64,000 nt of DNA from Agaricus subrufescens (lineage: Eukaryota; Basidiomycota; Agaricomycetes; Agaricales; Agaricaceae). Of this stretch, positions 36,872 through 49,382 are shown piece after piece. The stretch spans positions 2,914,001-2,978,000 of the forward strand of contig CM057064.1 of assembly GCA_029945375.1 (NCBI GenBank). The letters run 5' to 3'. A program made the position numbers and the translations under genes. The notes beneath the pieces are model-generated. The model was not told where the DNA came from and made no database searches. It saw only the letters and a list, made by a program, of their open reading frames with translations. Within the stretch, counting starts at the first letter, position 1. Each line of letters starts with the position of its first letter.

Positions 36872-38903
36872 TCAATAGGTAAACCCTTCTGTTCGAATTT
36901 CTTCTGACCGTAAACCAATTTTTACCAGTTCTCCGGTAACTAATTCTGTATATCCCGCCGGACCACAAACATACAGTTTTTTACTCCTCGTGAGGCAATC
37001 CTTCATGCTTTTAATATAATCAGCATCTAGTCTTCCAGCATGTTGATGAAGAGTGATCCCAGGGGGGATTTTGAGGTTGTTCGCTGGATCGGATCCGGAA
37101 TGGAACACATTGAGAGTGATCAAGACTTTTGGATCGGGGTCAGGCTGCTCAACGCCGGTATAAGCATCGAAAATGAGGGGGATGAGGATACTAGGTTCTC
37201 GTGTAGAAAGCAAAAAATGGATCGCGATCTTCTCATCTTTTCTGGCCAGCCGAAGGGAGCCCAGCATACTGAGGAAAGGCGTAAGACCAATACCACCCCC
37301 GAACCAAATCAACTCCCTGTCAACCGGTGCGGTTGGAGAGAATAAACTTTTGGGCAAAACAAAATCGCCAGTGATCCCAGCGATCTTCATTGTCATATTT
37401 AAAGGTGTTGTGTCGTCAAGCAATTCAGGTCGGATTTGAGCAAGCTTCTGTGCGATGTTGAAGAATGCAGAAGTGAGTGCTCCACCTGGTTTATGACGGA
37501 GGGTGATGGAGAATGTGCGTATATGTTGTGATGAGGCTGAGGACACAGTCCAAGTGCGGATGAAATCATCGTTGACAGAGGTCGGAGAGAATGGGGACAT
37601 GTGCTGATATTGTCGTGTACCGAGGAATGGTGAACAATCAAGTACGATAGCTTGACCTGGGATGATTCGTAGATCTTTGGAGGTGGTCCATGTAAATGTC
37701 GCAATATGAGGATCATGCAATTGGATTCGAGAAAGGGTAGCTTCTGGCCGTTCGTCGTCGTTGAATAAAGACATGGAGGACTCTTCAGCTAATAAACGTA
37801 TTGGAGGACTGTAAGGACTTCGAGCGGGAACGGTATCGAGTTTTTGACGAACGGGGAGGGCGTCACGGACGAATATGAAACCGGTAGTATGGATCAGGGT
37901 GAGAGTCTTTTGGAACGGCATGATCTCATGAGCTGGAGATCCTATTACATTCTTGGCAGTACCGGTGACGTAAAGGATATCACCAGAGTCGAAATTGACG
38001 AAGGTCATGGATGCCAGCGGGGTGGTCTCGATATTTCCCAAAGTGGTCATCAGACGATTACCTAGAATTTTCATTAGCATCAAAAATATAGAACTGGATA
38101 AGTAATAATTATACCAGAGAAGTCCGGTAACACTAGTGTCCGTCGATCTTTTCTTACTCGAACGAATCCTGGTAGTCCACCTCGGTGGTTCATTCCAACA
38201 TGCGATGGATACTTTTCTTTGTCTTCGGAACTTGCGACATACGATGACCCAATGAATGCAGTATCGGAAGACAATATAAAATCAATCATCCCATCTGGCA
38301 GTTTGTCTTCTACAGAGAGGGATCGTTTGTCATGTATGACAATTGGGCTTCGCTGTACCTTCGGCTCAAGGTCTCGAACGTTGATGTACTTGGGACAATT
38401 TCTAACACACATCAGGAACGAGGGAACAGGCACATGTATATTATGACTCACCCTATAGCTTCATTAACGAGCAGTTCCATGTCGATATCGTGGCCTGACT
38501 GATTGATTTTCGATACTATCCCGGCGAACTTGTTCCTCCTTCGGGTTTCAAACTCGACGCCAATCCCCGCAACCATCAACTTTTCAACTTTTTCGTATAG
38601 ACGCAAGTTGTCTCCAAGAGGGTCGCCATCCCAAGTTCGAGCTTTGACCTCCAAACGTGAGTATTGCGTACTGCGAGCAAAGCCTTTCTCTCCATGTTTT
38701 CCAGCAAGGATCGAGCCCCATGGTCGACCTGATTCGTCCAGTGTTGTTAATGGCAGAAATGGTAGGCACGTTTCATAGAATTGTGCATGCTCAGCGGGGA
38801 GGTCTCCTTGAATCGCAGTGTAATTGAAGACCACTGGACCGGTAAGGTCGAGTTTCTCGTGGATGAGGCGTTCACCTGGGTGCCAGCCATTTAAACCAGG
38901 CAT
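36872..38903 (-). CDS. FMN-binding split-barrel plus FAD/NAD(P) reductase fusion oxidoreductase (copy A, intact)
   Basis: Three exons: 38903-38452, 38401-38115 and 38061-36872, total 1929 nt, 642 residues. Start at the ATG complement 38901-38903 (MPGLNGWHPGE), the same start as in copy B. The N-terminal half resembles pyridoxamine-phosphate-oxidase-like FMN proteins (LPFLPLTTLDESGRPWGSIL, NKFAGIVSKI, CPKYINVRDLEP, LPGFVRVRKDRRTLVLPDFS, GNRLMTTLGNIE, DSGDILYVTG). The C-terminal half is a ferredoxin-reductase-like module: RTWTVSS for flavin binding, HKPGGALTS, WFGGGIGLTPFLSML for NAD(P), and LYVCGPAGYTE. No 2Fe-2S cysteine cluster is seen at the end, unlike some bacterial relatives. The substrate is unknown. 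It probably forms an electron chain NAD(P)H to FAD to FMN. A disabled copy lies at 60537-62560. Confidence 0.88.
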
Positions 38904-39738
38904 GCTTGGATTGGGCAACCAGATGCAGAGGACAAGAAAGCCGCGGTACGCACTATGGTTATATATCTGGGTATGATCAGAGTCTGAATGGTGTGGATGA
39001 TTAATGATTTCTACTTCTATCTATATATAGCGGCCGTCTTACTAAGACGAACCAACTTCACTAGCAGAACAATATCACGCCAGAAGCGGGAGACTGGCGG
39101 CGTGGACATCGCTAGCTTCGTAAGCACCAGAGCGCAGACCCAGGTCTTATTCAGCGCAAGCCGCGTGCGAGTGGCCGCGAACAGAGGCTGGCATAGGGAT
39201 TAGTAATACGAGGAGACCAGGGTACTTTCCAGTGATTGTGAGTGTTAGTTTTTGTAAACAAACGAAAATATCAATCAAGGCCAAGGGTAATCCACATGGT
39301 GCTGTGCTTCCCGTCATGGAAAGATACCATCGGGATGTCTGAGGTTGTCATCAGGTGATATATGGATTGAATGATATGGAACTTAGTCGTCGAGTATCTC
39401 GCATATATCTTTGGATATCAAACGATTGATATCTTTCGTTCTCTGGTTTGAGGGTTTAATGATTGTTCTCATCTTTTTTTAAGGTGAAACATGATAAATG
39501 ATGCAAGAAGGAGCCTATAAGGATACGACTGTATTGCTATTTTTACAGGTAATAATAGGATGCTGGGAGATGGATCTGCAAGTAATAACGAAATAGCGAA
39601 AGTTCCTGGAAAGGAGCATAGTTTATCTGGTGTGGCAAGTGGAAAGAGTGAGGCGTGAAGTATGTATTCAGCCACGATAGTGGCAATGATGGGATGTGAT
39701 GTCGGTTGAAACGAGGTATAGGTGCTTGAACAGCATGA
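38904..39738. other. Intergenic region
   Basis: Between the oxidoreductase start and the MCT copy B end, both on minus. No gene was recognised. Confidence 0.4.
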
Positions 39739-41930
39739 TCATACCCATTGTGTACCCTTCCGCTTTGCAAAGAGCATTCGATCAGTAATAACTGATATCG
39801 TCCCTATTATCATCACAACCTGCGCGTTGGTTTTGAAGTTAGAATAATTCTTGGTTTAGCAGTCGAACTCTGCCACTCACCCCGCTAAAAGTGACTGGCC
39901 TTATCCAAGTAAACTTCTGTGATAATAAAGCGCCTTGTATAGGGCCGGCGATGAGGGCACCAATGCTCATAAATGCATATGCAATGCCCATTCGAGGACT
40001 AGTGGAAATTAATAAGAGAAAATTCTCAATGGAAGAACAGCACTCACCCCACTTCGGCCGGTGTCTGCGCAAGTGTTACGAGTGCCGATACGCCAATCAC
40101 CAGCCCTGTAAGGACTTCACTTAGTATACTAATAAAGAAATCCTATCTGAGGTATGACTTGCATGCTCCAGAGAAAATGCCGTAAATGCAACTGATGACT
40201 ACAAGGCTTGCTGCGTCGTGACTACAGCAACGTAACAGAGTAAGCATAATGAAACTATAATGAGAATGATTTACTTACATAGCGAGTATGAGCCAAACGC
40301 TGAGCGTGGAACCCAGACTAGCTAAAATTATCATGTTCCAAGGCCCATATCTATCAGCTAACACGGAACCGAAAACGCGTCCTAAGACCCCTACACCATT
40401 GAGTATCGCGATCTAAGAACAGAACATCAGCGTTCTGAGTAGGGCTAACAGATGGGAGGATAATAGGTGGTTGGTTGTATCACCAGGGGAATAGATGCCT
40501 GGTACCCGTAAATTGAGATTCTACTTACGGTGTAAAATGCGAGTGTGTGGTCAATATTGTGTGTTATGGCATAAAGCTGGAGGAAGAAGGCTGAGAAACA
40601 ATGAGAGTCACGCTTTGAAATAGAAGAAAAAGGTCGGACTTGGGAAGTAGATGCTCAAAAGGCCTAGAAAAGATCTTTTCCAAAGTCAGTCAACTCTCAA
40701 ACCAGGCGTAAATTTGTGTTACTCACGATGATAAATACCACAAATAGACAGGATCGCGGAAGAACGACGCGACATCAACGGGTTCCGCTTTCTTCGCGAC
40801 TCTCGTCGGTATCCGTATCAACAGGTTACCTACAACCAAACAACCGAGAACAACGTAACCCGATACTCTCACAGTATCAGCAAACCCAATTTTTGGTAGG
40901 AGCTGACTGAAATACGAATAAGAAAATCATCAGATCAATTCTGCCTCAAAAGAGAGGTCTCCTTACTTGATCACTGGTGAGACAAAGGGAAACGAAGGTA
41001 TTTAAGTCAGCAATGAAGTATAGCTGGAAGCGGAAATTTGACGAACAGATAGGAAATGCGAGGGCGCCAAACCCCATTCCACTCATCGCAACTCCCAGGG
41101 CCAAGCTCCTCCTTCGTTTAAAATGCACACCAATGACAGCGGTAGTAGGTGTGAATATAAAGCCAACTCCGAGGCCCATTCCGACGCCTTGGCTGAGGAA
41201 AATCTTGAAGATATGTCAGTATCGTCAGACGTATAGATAATGATACAAACTTGGTAAAATTGCCCTTCTTTGGCGAGCGATAACATGAATACTCTACAGA
41301 GAATTTTTGAGGGTTTCGCTTCGGAAATACTGACGAAAGAGACATACGAGAAAACATATAGCAATGAACCAGATTTGATCTCCAGTCCAGCGTGTCCTAG
41401 AGCAAAGAGCTTCCCGGCCAACGGACCTAGAGCAAAGGGAAGTGCCAGTTGGAAGCTCCCCATCCATCTGCCATCGGACTGGCATAAGCATAAGTTTGTG
41501 GTTCCAATAAAACCCAAAACGTACGAGATTTTGCTTGGGCTCAAGCCTTCGAGAAATATGCGCGTATAAAAGTCTTTAATTTCGTTAGAATCTTCATGGG
41601 TATCCTCCTGCCAGTGGCTCATTTACCTTGATACACGCCGAAGGAATAGACGTAGCTAAGGTACATTATGAGATATGCTTGCGAAATGAAGGGACAGCAA
41701 CGAACCCCATGGTGCAGAAGAGGATACAGTATCTATAGAGAGTATAAGAACAAAGCTCCGTTGTAATGGCTGAAAACGTTGTCGTTGACTTACGCGCCAG
41801 CCACAGTCAACCAGCCATTCAATCCACCGTCTATCTCCGGCACAGAGGCATCGCTACCATCGTCGAGGTTTCTTGTATCGGATTCTACGTCCGGTTTGAT
41901 GTTGGTTCCCTTCGTTTCCGGCACTGACAT
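39739..41930 (-). CDS. MFS monocarboxylate-type (MCT/MCH) permease, copy B
   Basis: Start at the ATG complement 41928-41930 (MSVPETKGTN), an acidic N-terminus ending DGGLNGWLTVAGA, parallel to copy A. Then come DFYTRIFLEGLSPSKISY, MGSFQLALPFALGPLAGKLF, EGQFYQV joined to FLSQGVGMGLGVGFIFTP, HFKRRRSLALGVAMSGMG, LQLYAITHNIDHTLAFYT, IAILNGVGVLGRVFGSVLAD, MGIAYAFMSIGALIAGPIQG and an end KGTQWV with a stop at 39739-39741. Frames close when introns of 50-70 nt are removed, so it looks intact. It is clearly paralogous to the permease at 27970-30236 but diverged, so the duplication is not recent. It lies upstream of the oxidoreductase gene on the same strand. Substrate unknown. Confidence 0.83.
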
Positions 41931-42127
41931 TATGGATAGTGGGAAGGGGTAGGATGGGGGGCGTGGCAAAGTGAGCTGGGAGAGACGATATCACCGCGCA
42001 AGAATATAAAGCTAACTACCGCCGGAAACCGCTTCACGTCAGGTTTCTGATCTTGTTCTGTGATTGTACTAATCAGTTCTGGTACCGCCTCAAAGTAGTG
42101 ATACATCAACAGGTGGAGTTCGGATAT

Positions 42128-42182
42128 GAGCCCGAGCTTAGCCCGACCACATGAGAATCAGGGATGCCCGAGATGCCGAAGC
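42128..42182. repeat. GCCCGA-rich degenerate repeat patch
   Basis: Contains GAGCCCGAGC, AGCCCGACC and ATGCCCGAGATGCCGAAGCC. The same motif vocabulary recurs at 43028-43072 and 59899-59990. Confidence 0.4.
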
Positions 42183-43027
42183 CTTGAACTAATTATGGCA
42201 GGATTTTTTCTCACTCTGACCATCATGTGCTGTTGACGACGTGCGCCAATGTGTGATGAATCTATGATAAATAGCCTGCGGGATACATGGTTTCAGGAGG
42301 TTGGGAATTTGAGTAGATGAATCGATTAGAAGAAGGCTAAATGTAATGTTTACGTATTGTTCGAATCACACAACCATAGACGTCTCTAGGATAGATCAAC
42401 GGCATGAGCTTCTAGCTTCTAGATTCCCGCAGTTTCTAGTTTCAAGGACTCGAAAAATAGTTACGAGCACTGTTTCGATCAGAGTCGTTGCCAGCCCATC
42501 AGGCAGGGAATCCAAGGAGCCATAATATGGGAATACCCAAATGAAACGACGCAAGAACGATAACAGTATGCACGTGGCAGTTTTGTTGTTCGAAGTTTGT
42601 ATTTTGCGTTAGTCTGACCCGACCTCGTCGTGAGCTTAATCGATGGGCAAAGTAAATTTTGAACGACGGAGGAGCAGCGCCACAATAGCAGTACACTCCT
42701 TCAAGGGATGTGCTGTGCGGGGGTTAAACGTCTAACGGTGAGCACTGCAGCTTAAACATCCCACTACAAATGAGATAGATCATCAGTTTACAGAGCCGAA
42801 CGCATCGGTGTCTGACAATCAGCTTTTTCTCTGTTTGGCTGTACAAGTTGAAAACGTGCTCTAAGAAGCATCAAGAGATCTATCTCTGTATTTTCTCCGT
42901 GCTTCCCAAAAGCTGGTGCCATGTAGACACCGCGGCCTACCAATAGCAAGAGACTGTGATAGCGTGAAAAGTAAATTGCCGAGTTGCCGATGCGCGAAAA
43001 AAGAAGATATCGGATAGCCGAACATAA

Positions 43028-43072
43028 CGGCTCGGGCATTGCCCGAAGCATGCCCGAAGCCTCGAATTAGCC
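43028..43072. repeat. GCCCGA-rich degenerate repeat patch
   Basis: Contains GGCTCGGGCATTGCCCGAAG and CATGCCCGAAGCCTCGAA. The first segment is itself a near-palindrome (CGGGCATTGCCCG). Confidence 0.45.
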
Positions 43073-43879
43073 TTGGACAATCAGACGACATTTATTATAA
43101 GGCCTACAGCAGAGATCGGTCTCAATCTCAATATCGGTATTAATACGTGTCGATATTCACATATTTTCATTACGGACACTTGGGTCAGATCACTTACGAG
43201 TATCCTGGACTTGAAGGGCAAAAATACTTGAGGAACCACTTCACAGTAACCTTGAAAGATCCTTCTTTGCCGGTTCAAACTCCTGGGCCACTCATGTCTC
43301 CTCGGACAGCGAAACCATATGTGCATCCTTCACACTACTCTCTCTTGTATCCCGGTACGGACTTTGAATCGCCAAGAATCTTATCGACTTTTTCTTGTGA
43401 CTCATGGAGGGTTGTGCAGCTGTAGTGCAACTGACGTCGATTAGCAGAGGCGATTTGGAGTGCTTCATATAACGCTGTGTTGTTGTTCAGTACATGTCCT
43501 ATTAATATTCAAGTTCCAAGCTTTGAGGAGAGACCTAGGTCCAAATCCTGGGGAACTCTGAAGAGAAACGGGTGCGAACAACTCCTACCTCGATATTTTC
43601 AAAAGCGAGATCAAAAGTGTAGCGACCTGGGAAGAGGCGATTTGCTATTGAAGGTAACGGCAATATTCTTTCGGTGAAGGGAGAACGTATTACCAGAACA
43701 AAACCCAATAGACGCGAAGTGCTTCACACTCTGCAGCTCAAGCCAAACAATAACTTTGTTCAGAAATGGCAGGGCTTTGTAGGTAGTGCGATTAACGAAC
43801 TATGTTTGTATACCGAATGTCTGGAATAAAGCGTGTCAATGCCAAGCCTTGCTTGGAAGAAATATGTGCCGTTACGGAC

Positions 43880-44181
43880 AGCTTGACTTATGGCGATGGC
43901 GTCGGCTGGAACAGGGTCTCCATTGAAATAATCGGGGATCACGGACTACATATAAGACAATTGATGGCTGTGCAGGCATTTGTAGAATGGATGCTTCGTA
44001 CATAGAAGTCGTTCCGAGCAAAATCATCAGCGAGGAGCCAGACATACCATTGAGTAGTGGATGACAGGTCTTACCTTCAGGAGTCCCTTCATGTCCAACA
44101 CCAAAAGCTAAAATAGTGCCGGAGCATGATAATCTTCTACGGAGATTGCACACCGGGGACACATTCTTTGCAGAAACTCAT
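43880..44181 (-). pseudogene. Relic of a dienelactone hydrolase gene
   Basis: On the minus strand the ATG complement at 44179-44181 starts MSFCKEC, close to MSFCKDC of the intact gene at 30808. Next come GVGHEGTPEG, LADDFARNDFY and VIPDYFNGDPVPADAI, in the family order and with splice signals at the matching places. The exon that in the intact gene encodes about 38 residues (GQVTTVNG to LINNK) is missing: HEGTPEG is followed by only about 38 nt before the LADDF exon. After VPADAI no family sequence is found, so the nucleophile, acid and His regions are absent. It cannot encode an active hydrolase. Confidence 0.75.
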
Positions 44182-47100
44182 GACTGCGGTCAGGAATGAG
44201 AATGATAGTAAAAATCACCACCTTACCAAAAACCACATCCCTGAGGGTCGGGGCATATGATTAGCAAGCCTGGATAAACTGATAACTGGAAGCACCCACT
44301 GTATTGGGTTTATGTTACATACATAGCGGGTTAGAGAAAGATTGGCTGCCAGAGTTGACTGGCCGGATTGCCAGCTCGACCGGATAGCAATGGATACGTC
44401 AATATCAAACAATTCATAAGTCAATAGATTGATGCCCCGGCATGTCATCATCATGATCAGTGGAGGGTCGCGCGATTTCTCGGTCGTGTGACAATGTGAC
44501 CCAATGTGGAAAAAAGGGTGGATGAAGACCCTTATATTACTGACACTTCCCCACCTGTGGTGACTATTACTACCAGCTGGATTAGCCTTCTGCACTGCCA
44601 CTATTTTGAACTTCACTATCTCTTCCGCGATCCCATGACAAAAAGACGAGGGCAACTACGTAGCCGAGAAGACGAAGGACACATTCTGGGCGACACGCCC
44701 AGTGCCGGGCAGGGCTACAAATCAACAGAAGCTGTCGGACGACATCTGCAGAAACTGGCAGCTTCTGATGGCAGGCCAATTTTGATTTATGGTTTTCACG
44801 CGCCTGGCTGACTGTGGGAACTACTCTTCAAGTCGTCGGGCTATGACACGAGTGAGATATAGTTTGGCATACCACTTTGGGCGGCAAAATCGATAACTTG
44901 TTGTGGGTACAGATATTCAGCCTGGAATGAAATATTTATTGCCAGTCAATGACCAAAGGGTGCAAAAAAATTGCCAAGACATGTGACATTGGACTGAAAT
45001 CTGCTCAAGCATCGAAGGATGTAATATCTGATCTAAAATTCCCAGGTATAATAAGCCAAATCCAATCGCATTAGATATATCTATAGTGTCGTCCGTGCGC
45101 TGAGAGGTTGGGCACAGATGCTACGATTAGAAGAAAGAATGCACAAACACTTCCTTCGGCCATTAGCTTCTTGCTAGTGTAGACCAGAAAGGCAATAAGA
45201 AATGACAGAAAACTGTTTCGAGCCCCAGATTTGCGAGATGGTCACCTTCTATAGATGACACAGGGAGCCGAAAATGTGAAGATCTGAACTTTTCTTGATG
45301 AACGAAAAAAGTCCATCAATCTCTGTTGTTATATCATAGTGGTGTCGTAGGTATTTCTTTCATGTTTCAGCTTTGAACCCCTATCACATACACAAGAAGC
45401 GAAAAGATTGATCAAGGAGATTACCGAAGTGTTGCCAGTGGGGCCGTACTATTGATTAATTCCTTCACTGATTATTACTATGCGTCTCACTTATCCGTTC
45501 TTCATTGATGCTCAGAACACCAATGGTTTGATTGTGGGGAAAACAGAAAGGGGATGCAAAGAGTGCCTCGACAAAAGGTTTAGTTTAGTTCGACGCAATT
45601 GGAGAAAAAAGACCTTTGGTCATATGTACTTAAAACGCTTTGAAAAACCAGGCTGACGGTCAGAATTTTTAATGGCTGGATGTACCGCTTGAAAGTCATA
45701 AGCAAATTAATCCTCCAAATTGGAAGAGCAAGAACAAAGGGATGAATATTCACAGCTACAAAATGTAGAGACCGTAATGGCTCATCTATAAAATACAACC
45801 CTCAAACGAAGGCCGCCCGTGATGCTGCACATTTGAAGCAATAGCAGACGCACATGCGACCGTGACGGACTGCAGATATACAGAAACTGGGAACTCTGAC
45901 GCCACAAATTGCACTCAGCTGAGTTCCAGTAGGAGGTAGTTCACAATCCAGGGCGCGGTATCGCTTTTGCGATCGCTGTACATCTGCTCCACAGGGTTCG
46001 TTTGTGATGTTCAATGAGCCTTTTTCAATGAATTTGTTACGTTTAGTAAGGTAAGGACAATCGAATATTACTTATTGGCCTGGTCAAGCACGTTTGAATG
46101 GTGAAAATTTAGTATTGAGTTCTCTCCTCGGTGGCGGGCTTTCTGGTGTTTTGTTACAAAGTAATCATGCTTCGCAAACGCCGGAGAATTCCAGCTTTCC
46201 ACAGAGTACTGCCTTTCTGAGTAGGCAACCTCACGACCCAAAATCTGCGCCCAGTAAAGATCTCATTGACACAGCTTCTCCAATCATTTGCACTTCAAAT
46301 CTTCTAGAATGTAGGCTGATTTGAGGGAAGAGTTCCATGAACAATTTTGGATTGCATTTCCCCCCTGAGTCTCACCGACAACCTAGAGCTGTGACCATCA
46401 CCCACCTCTGTTTCCTGTTTCTTCCAGAGCCTCATCAACTATTCTCTGTCTGATACCTCTCACTCACTCTTGATGTGCAACTAACCTAATCACACATCAC
46501 CTCATCCCACCACGAACGAAATAGCATTTATTGAAGTAACGGCACACTTATTAATATTCGGTCAGGCAACTCCAGTAAACGCTGGCCAACTGCTCGTAAT
46601 TCCGGGAGTACCATCCAGAGTAACGGAAAACTATTTGGGAGGTGGATCGGTTATGCCCGATACAGCCGATCATCATTGTCTCTTACTAAGCATCGGCTGG
46701 CTCAACCAATCCACTTGGAGAACAGCGTGTGTTCAAATGGCTTGGAAAGTGCAAAGTGACAACAGTCTACATGCAAAGAATTATCGCAGGGATGCCCCCC
46801 GAAAACTATTGCAGACAATCGCTCGCGAAGGGGCTCGGACATTCGATCAAACAAATCCTTTTTCTCGGCTGCTATTTGAATCCTATTGCTTCAACCTTCT
46901 GCTCATCGTCTAACATACAGTCGTTTCCTATCTGAATCTACAAGGCTCGAATTTTGTTTTGCACTGCGTACCTTCTGATATTCTGTTACTAAATGCTAGT
47001 CTTTGGCCCCAGGTTTTGAAGCAGCGAGGGGGTTCCGCCGACGCCACATTGTTGAAAAACTCGTTTTCTCCCCATGTTTGATCAGGTTGATGAATCACCC

Positions 47101-49382
47101 GAAATACCTAGAACAGCCCCTGAATTGCACAAGTAACCATGAAGCCTCTACTGTCATCCCCTCATGAGTTTAGTTAGTTTCCACCCTCCCCTAAACATTC
47201 AAAAGTACGGTGCGTTTAAGAATCCGAGTTGTGGCGGTATCAATGTTTGATACCTTTGTCTTCTCGTTCTACGAAGATAACGGCGCAGGGTCTGCGCTCA
47301 AGTGGTAGGGAGGTAAGGGACGAAACTGTCATCATTCTGAATTGTATTAATGTCTAACGTTCGATAATCTCGATCCGGCTACCACACTCTTTGGCTCAGT
47401 ACATGCCGCAGGGGGCTTTGTTAGTAGTAGCCTTACCCAAGCCTTACCCCTTGGACTTCTACGGCTCAGAATTAACATAGAATGATGTCATCCCATATGT
47501 CAAACATGGTTACGGGAATGTTGAGTGGCCGAACAGCATTTGCGTCCATTTTGCAAAGTAATGGAGGAACAAAAATATGCTCTTCAGCTTATTGTATCTA
47601 TTGTTCATCTGCAGCTGTGCAAGAAAAAAAAATCCACGTAATTGATCCTGCCCCAAGCGTGTTGTGCGGGGGTAATGCTAACATCTCTTTCTACCACATC
47701 TCCTTCTCTGCCCGGCGAAGGGGGAAGAGTGAGTGTTTGATTTCATCTCCCGAATAGTTGCTATAATAGACACAATAAGGGTGCCTGTGGTTCTAGATAC
47801 ACAATTTTGTTTCTTCGTACAGTGGGATAGTCATCCAAATTACACGGTGTTGCGGGTTTTCCGCCCGTCACGGCCTGGCCTCGATTCGCTCGGGGTTAAA
47901 AGTGACATCCATTTTTCGGGTTGTCGCCTATTTCCATCCTTCAGTTTTCGTTTCATAAATGGCTTGTCATATATCTAACCCGTGTCAACATTTACCCTTT
48001 CTTCAAACTGAATCCTTCGTGCTCAGACCATCATGGCGAAACTTGAGACTGTGAGAGTGTAGTTATTTCGAATGTCCGTGCTGTCATCATCAGTGCCCCG
48101 TATATGGATCTCCATTTGGTGAACGTCTATACATTCGAGGTTCCCTTTTAAGTCTCTCACCCAATATCCTCCATAGCTCAGGAGGCCTCCTGTGTCACGC
48201 CTCTTCCTTCATGGATTGAAATTAGGTTGTTCTCAATTGCTGAGTTTCTGGCGGCGCACCGCGGTTTCTCGCCATTGCTGTTATATCATCGGCCTGTTTT
48301 GACCACAACTCCGATATGATGCTATAAGCGACTCCTAAGATAGATTTTAGGCTCGCCAATCATCACTACAGTCATGAGCATGACCAGTGTTGTTATAACC
48401 ACTGAATCATGTCTTTGGGGCATCAAGACTCCTTTTCCTGAAAATGACTTCTGCATGCAGGTAGGGTAATGTTAATACCGGGTTATTATAAGCTGTCCAA
48501 CGATCTTGAATTCTTTTTCTATGATTACAAAATTTGGCACTCGATATATAGTATAAAGTGTTAAGAATCGATCCTTATAAATAGCCGCTGAGCTGGGTAA
48601 AACGATAGAGCTACTCCAGGATATACTTGGATATATCGTGTGTTTACGATAGTGTGCAGTTGCTACGGGCAGTGGCGGATAAGGTACATTATGCGAGTCA
48701 ACTAGTTATTGCATCATTAAGGGATTGAAAGGGAAAATTCGACCCTAAAAGGCGAAACCACCCACTGCTAATGCGTTTATTTTTGTCTCATTGGACTCGT
48801 TCTGGTAATTGCGGCCGACTCCAACTTCGGCGGTGGCGCTCTTGAGAAAAGGGTTGGCGGCATAATATCAATAGAATATGTCAGAAGCTCCGCCCCCTCA
48901 GGGAAGGACTGCAATTTGACCACTTGATTTTTGACCCGGAGTGTGCACTTCTAAACTTCAGTTAGTCTCTCAACTTATTAACACACTACATGCGCACTGG
49001 GGAACTGGCCTAGAACATGAGGATGCAGGGATTTTCCGCGGTCTCCGATCAAGGGTGCAGCGTGTTTGTTAAATTTGTCGCTCACCCATAAAGCAGTGCT
49101 AATTCAGATGTACATTGGTTTGAGACTAGCCCTCTTTTGCAGATGGAGGGTCGATTTGGCTAGTCCTTGGCCCTGAAGCCGGTTTCACCGCTCGGCATCG
49201 ACCGTTGACGGCCATGATCACAGCCCTCTTCTCTGCGGCATTGATTTCACCCTGTGGTGCCCCGACACCGCAATAACATTCGACGGATAGAAATGCCCGT
49301 TAAAGCAAGATTTACATCATCATTAATGAGGCCTATAAAAAGCCTCCAGTGTTCTTCGGTAGTACTCCACCCCTCACTCATC
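44182..49382. other. Gene-poor region of about 5.2 kb
   Basis: No gene family was recognised on either strand. Open frames are short and without motifs (for example 44215-44655 minus, 46635-46913 plus, 47482-47757 plus). No long terminal repeat, transposase or reverse transcriptase motif was seen. It may hold decayed sequence, an unrecognised non-coding transcript or fast-evolving genes. Confidence 0.45.
49334..49341 (+). promoter_or_regulatory. TATA box of NIS1-like gene B
   Basis: TATAAAAA lies 49 nt before the ATG at 49383. Confidence 0.6.

Larger units (their letters stand above)
41931..43879. other. Intergenic region with two GCCCGA-rich patches
   Basis: No gene was recognised. Plus-strand frame 43147-43425 is open but without motifs. 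Patches at about 42128-42182 and 43028-43072 repeat GCCCGA/TCGGGC in both orientations. Confidence 0.4.

Noticed and set aside
27970..44181. One inverted duplication of a permease-hydrolase block
   Set aside because: Left to right both sets read permease then hydrolase, but with strands plus-plus and minus-minus. A simple inversion would swap the order, so at least one more rearrangement is needed.
44215..44655. 146-codon minus-strand open frame
   Set aside because: No recognisable motif, no signal peptide and no promoter or splice support; not listed as a gene.
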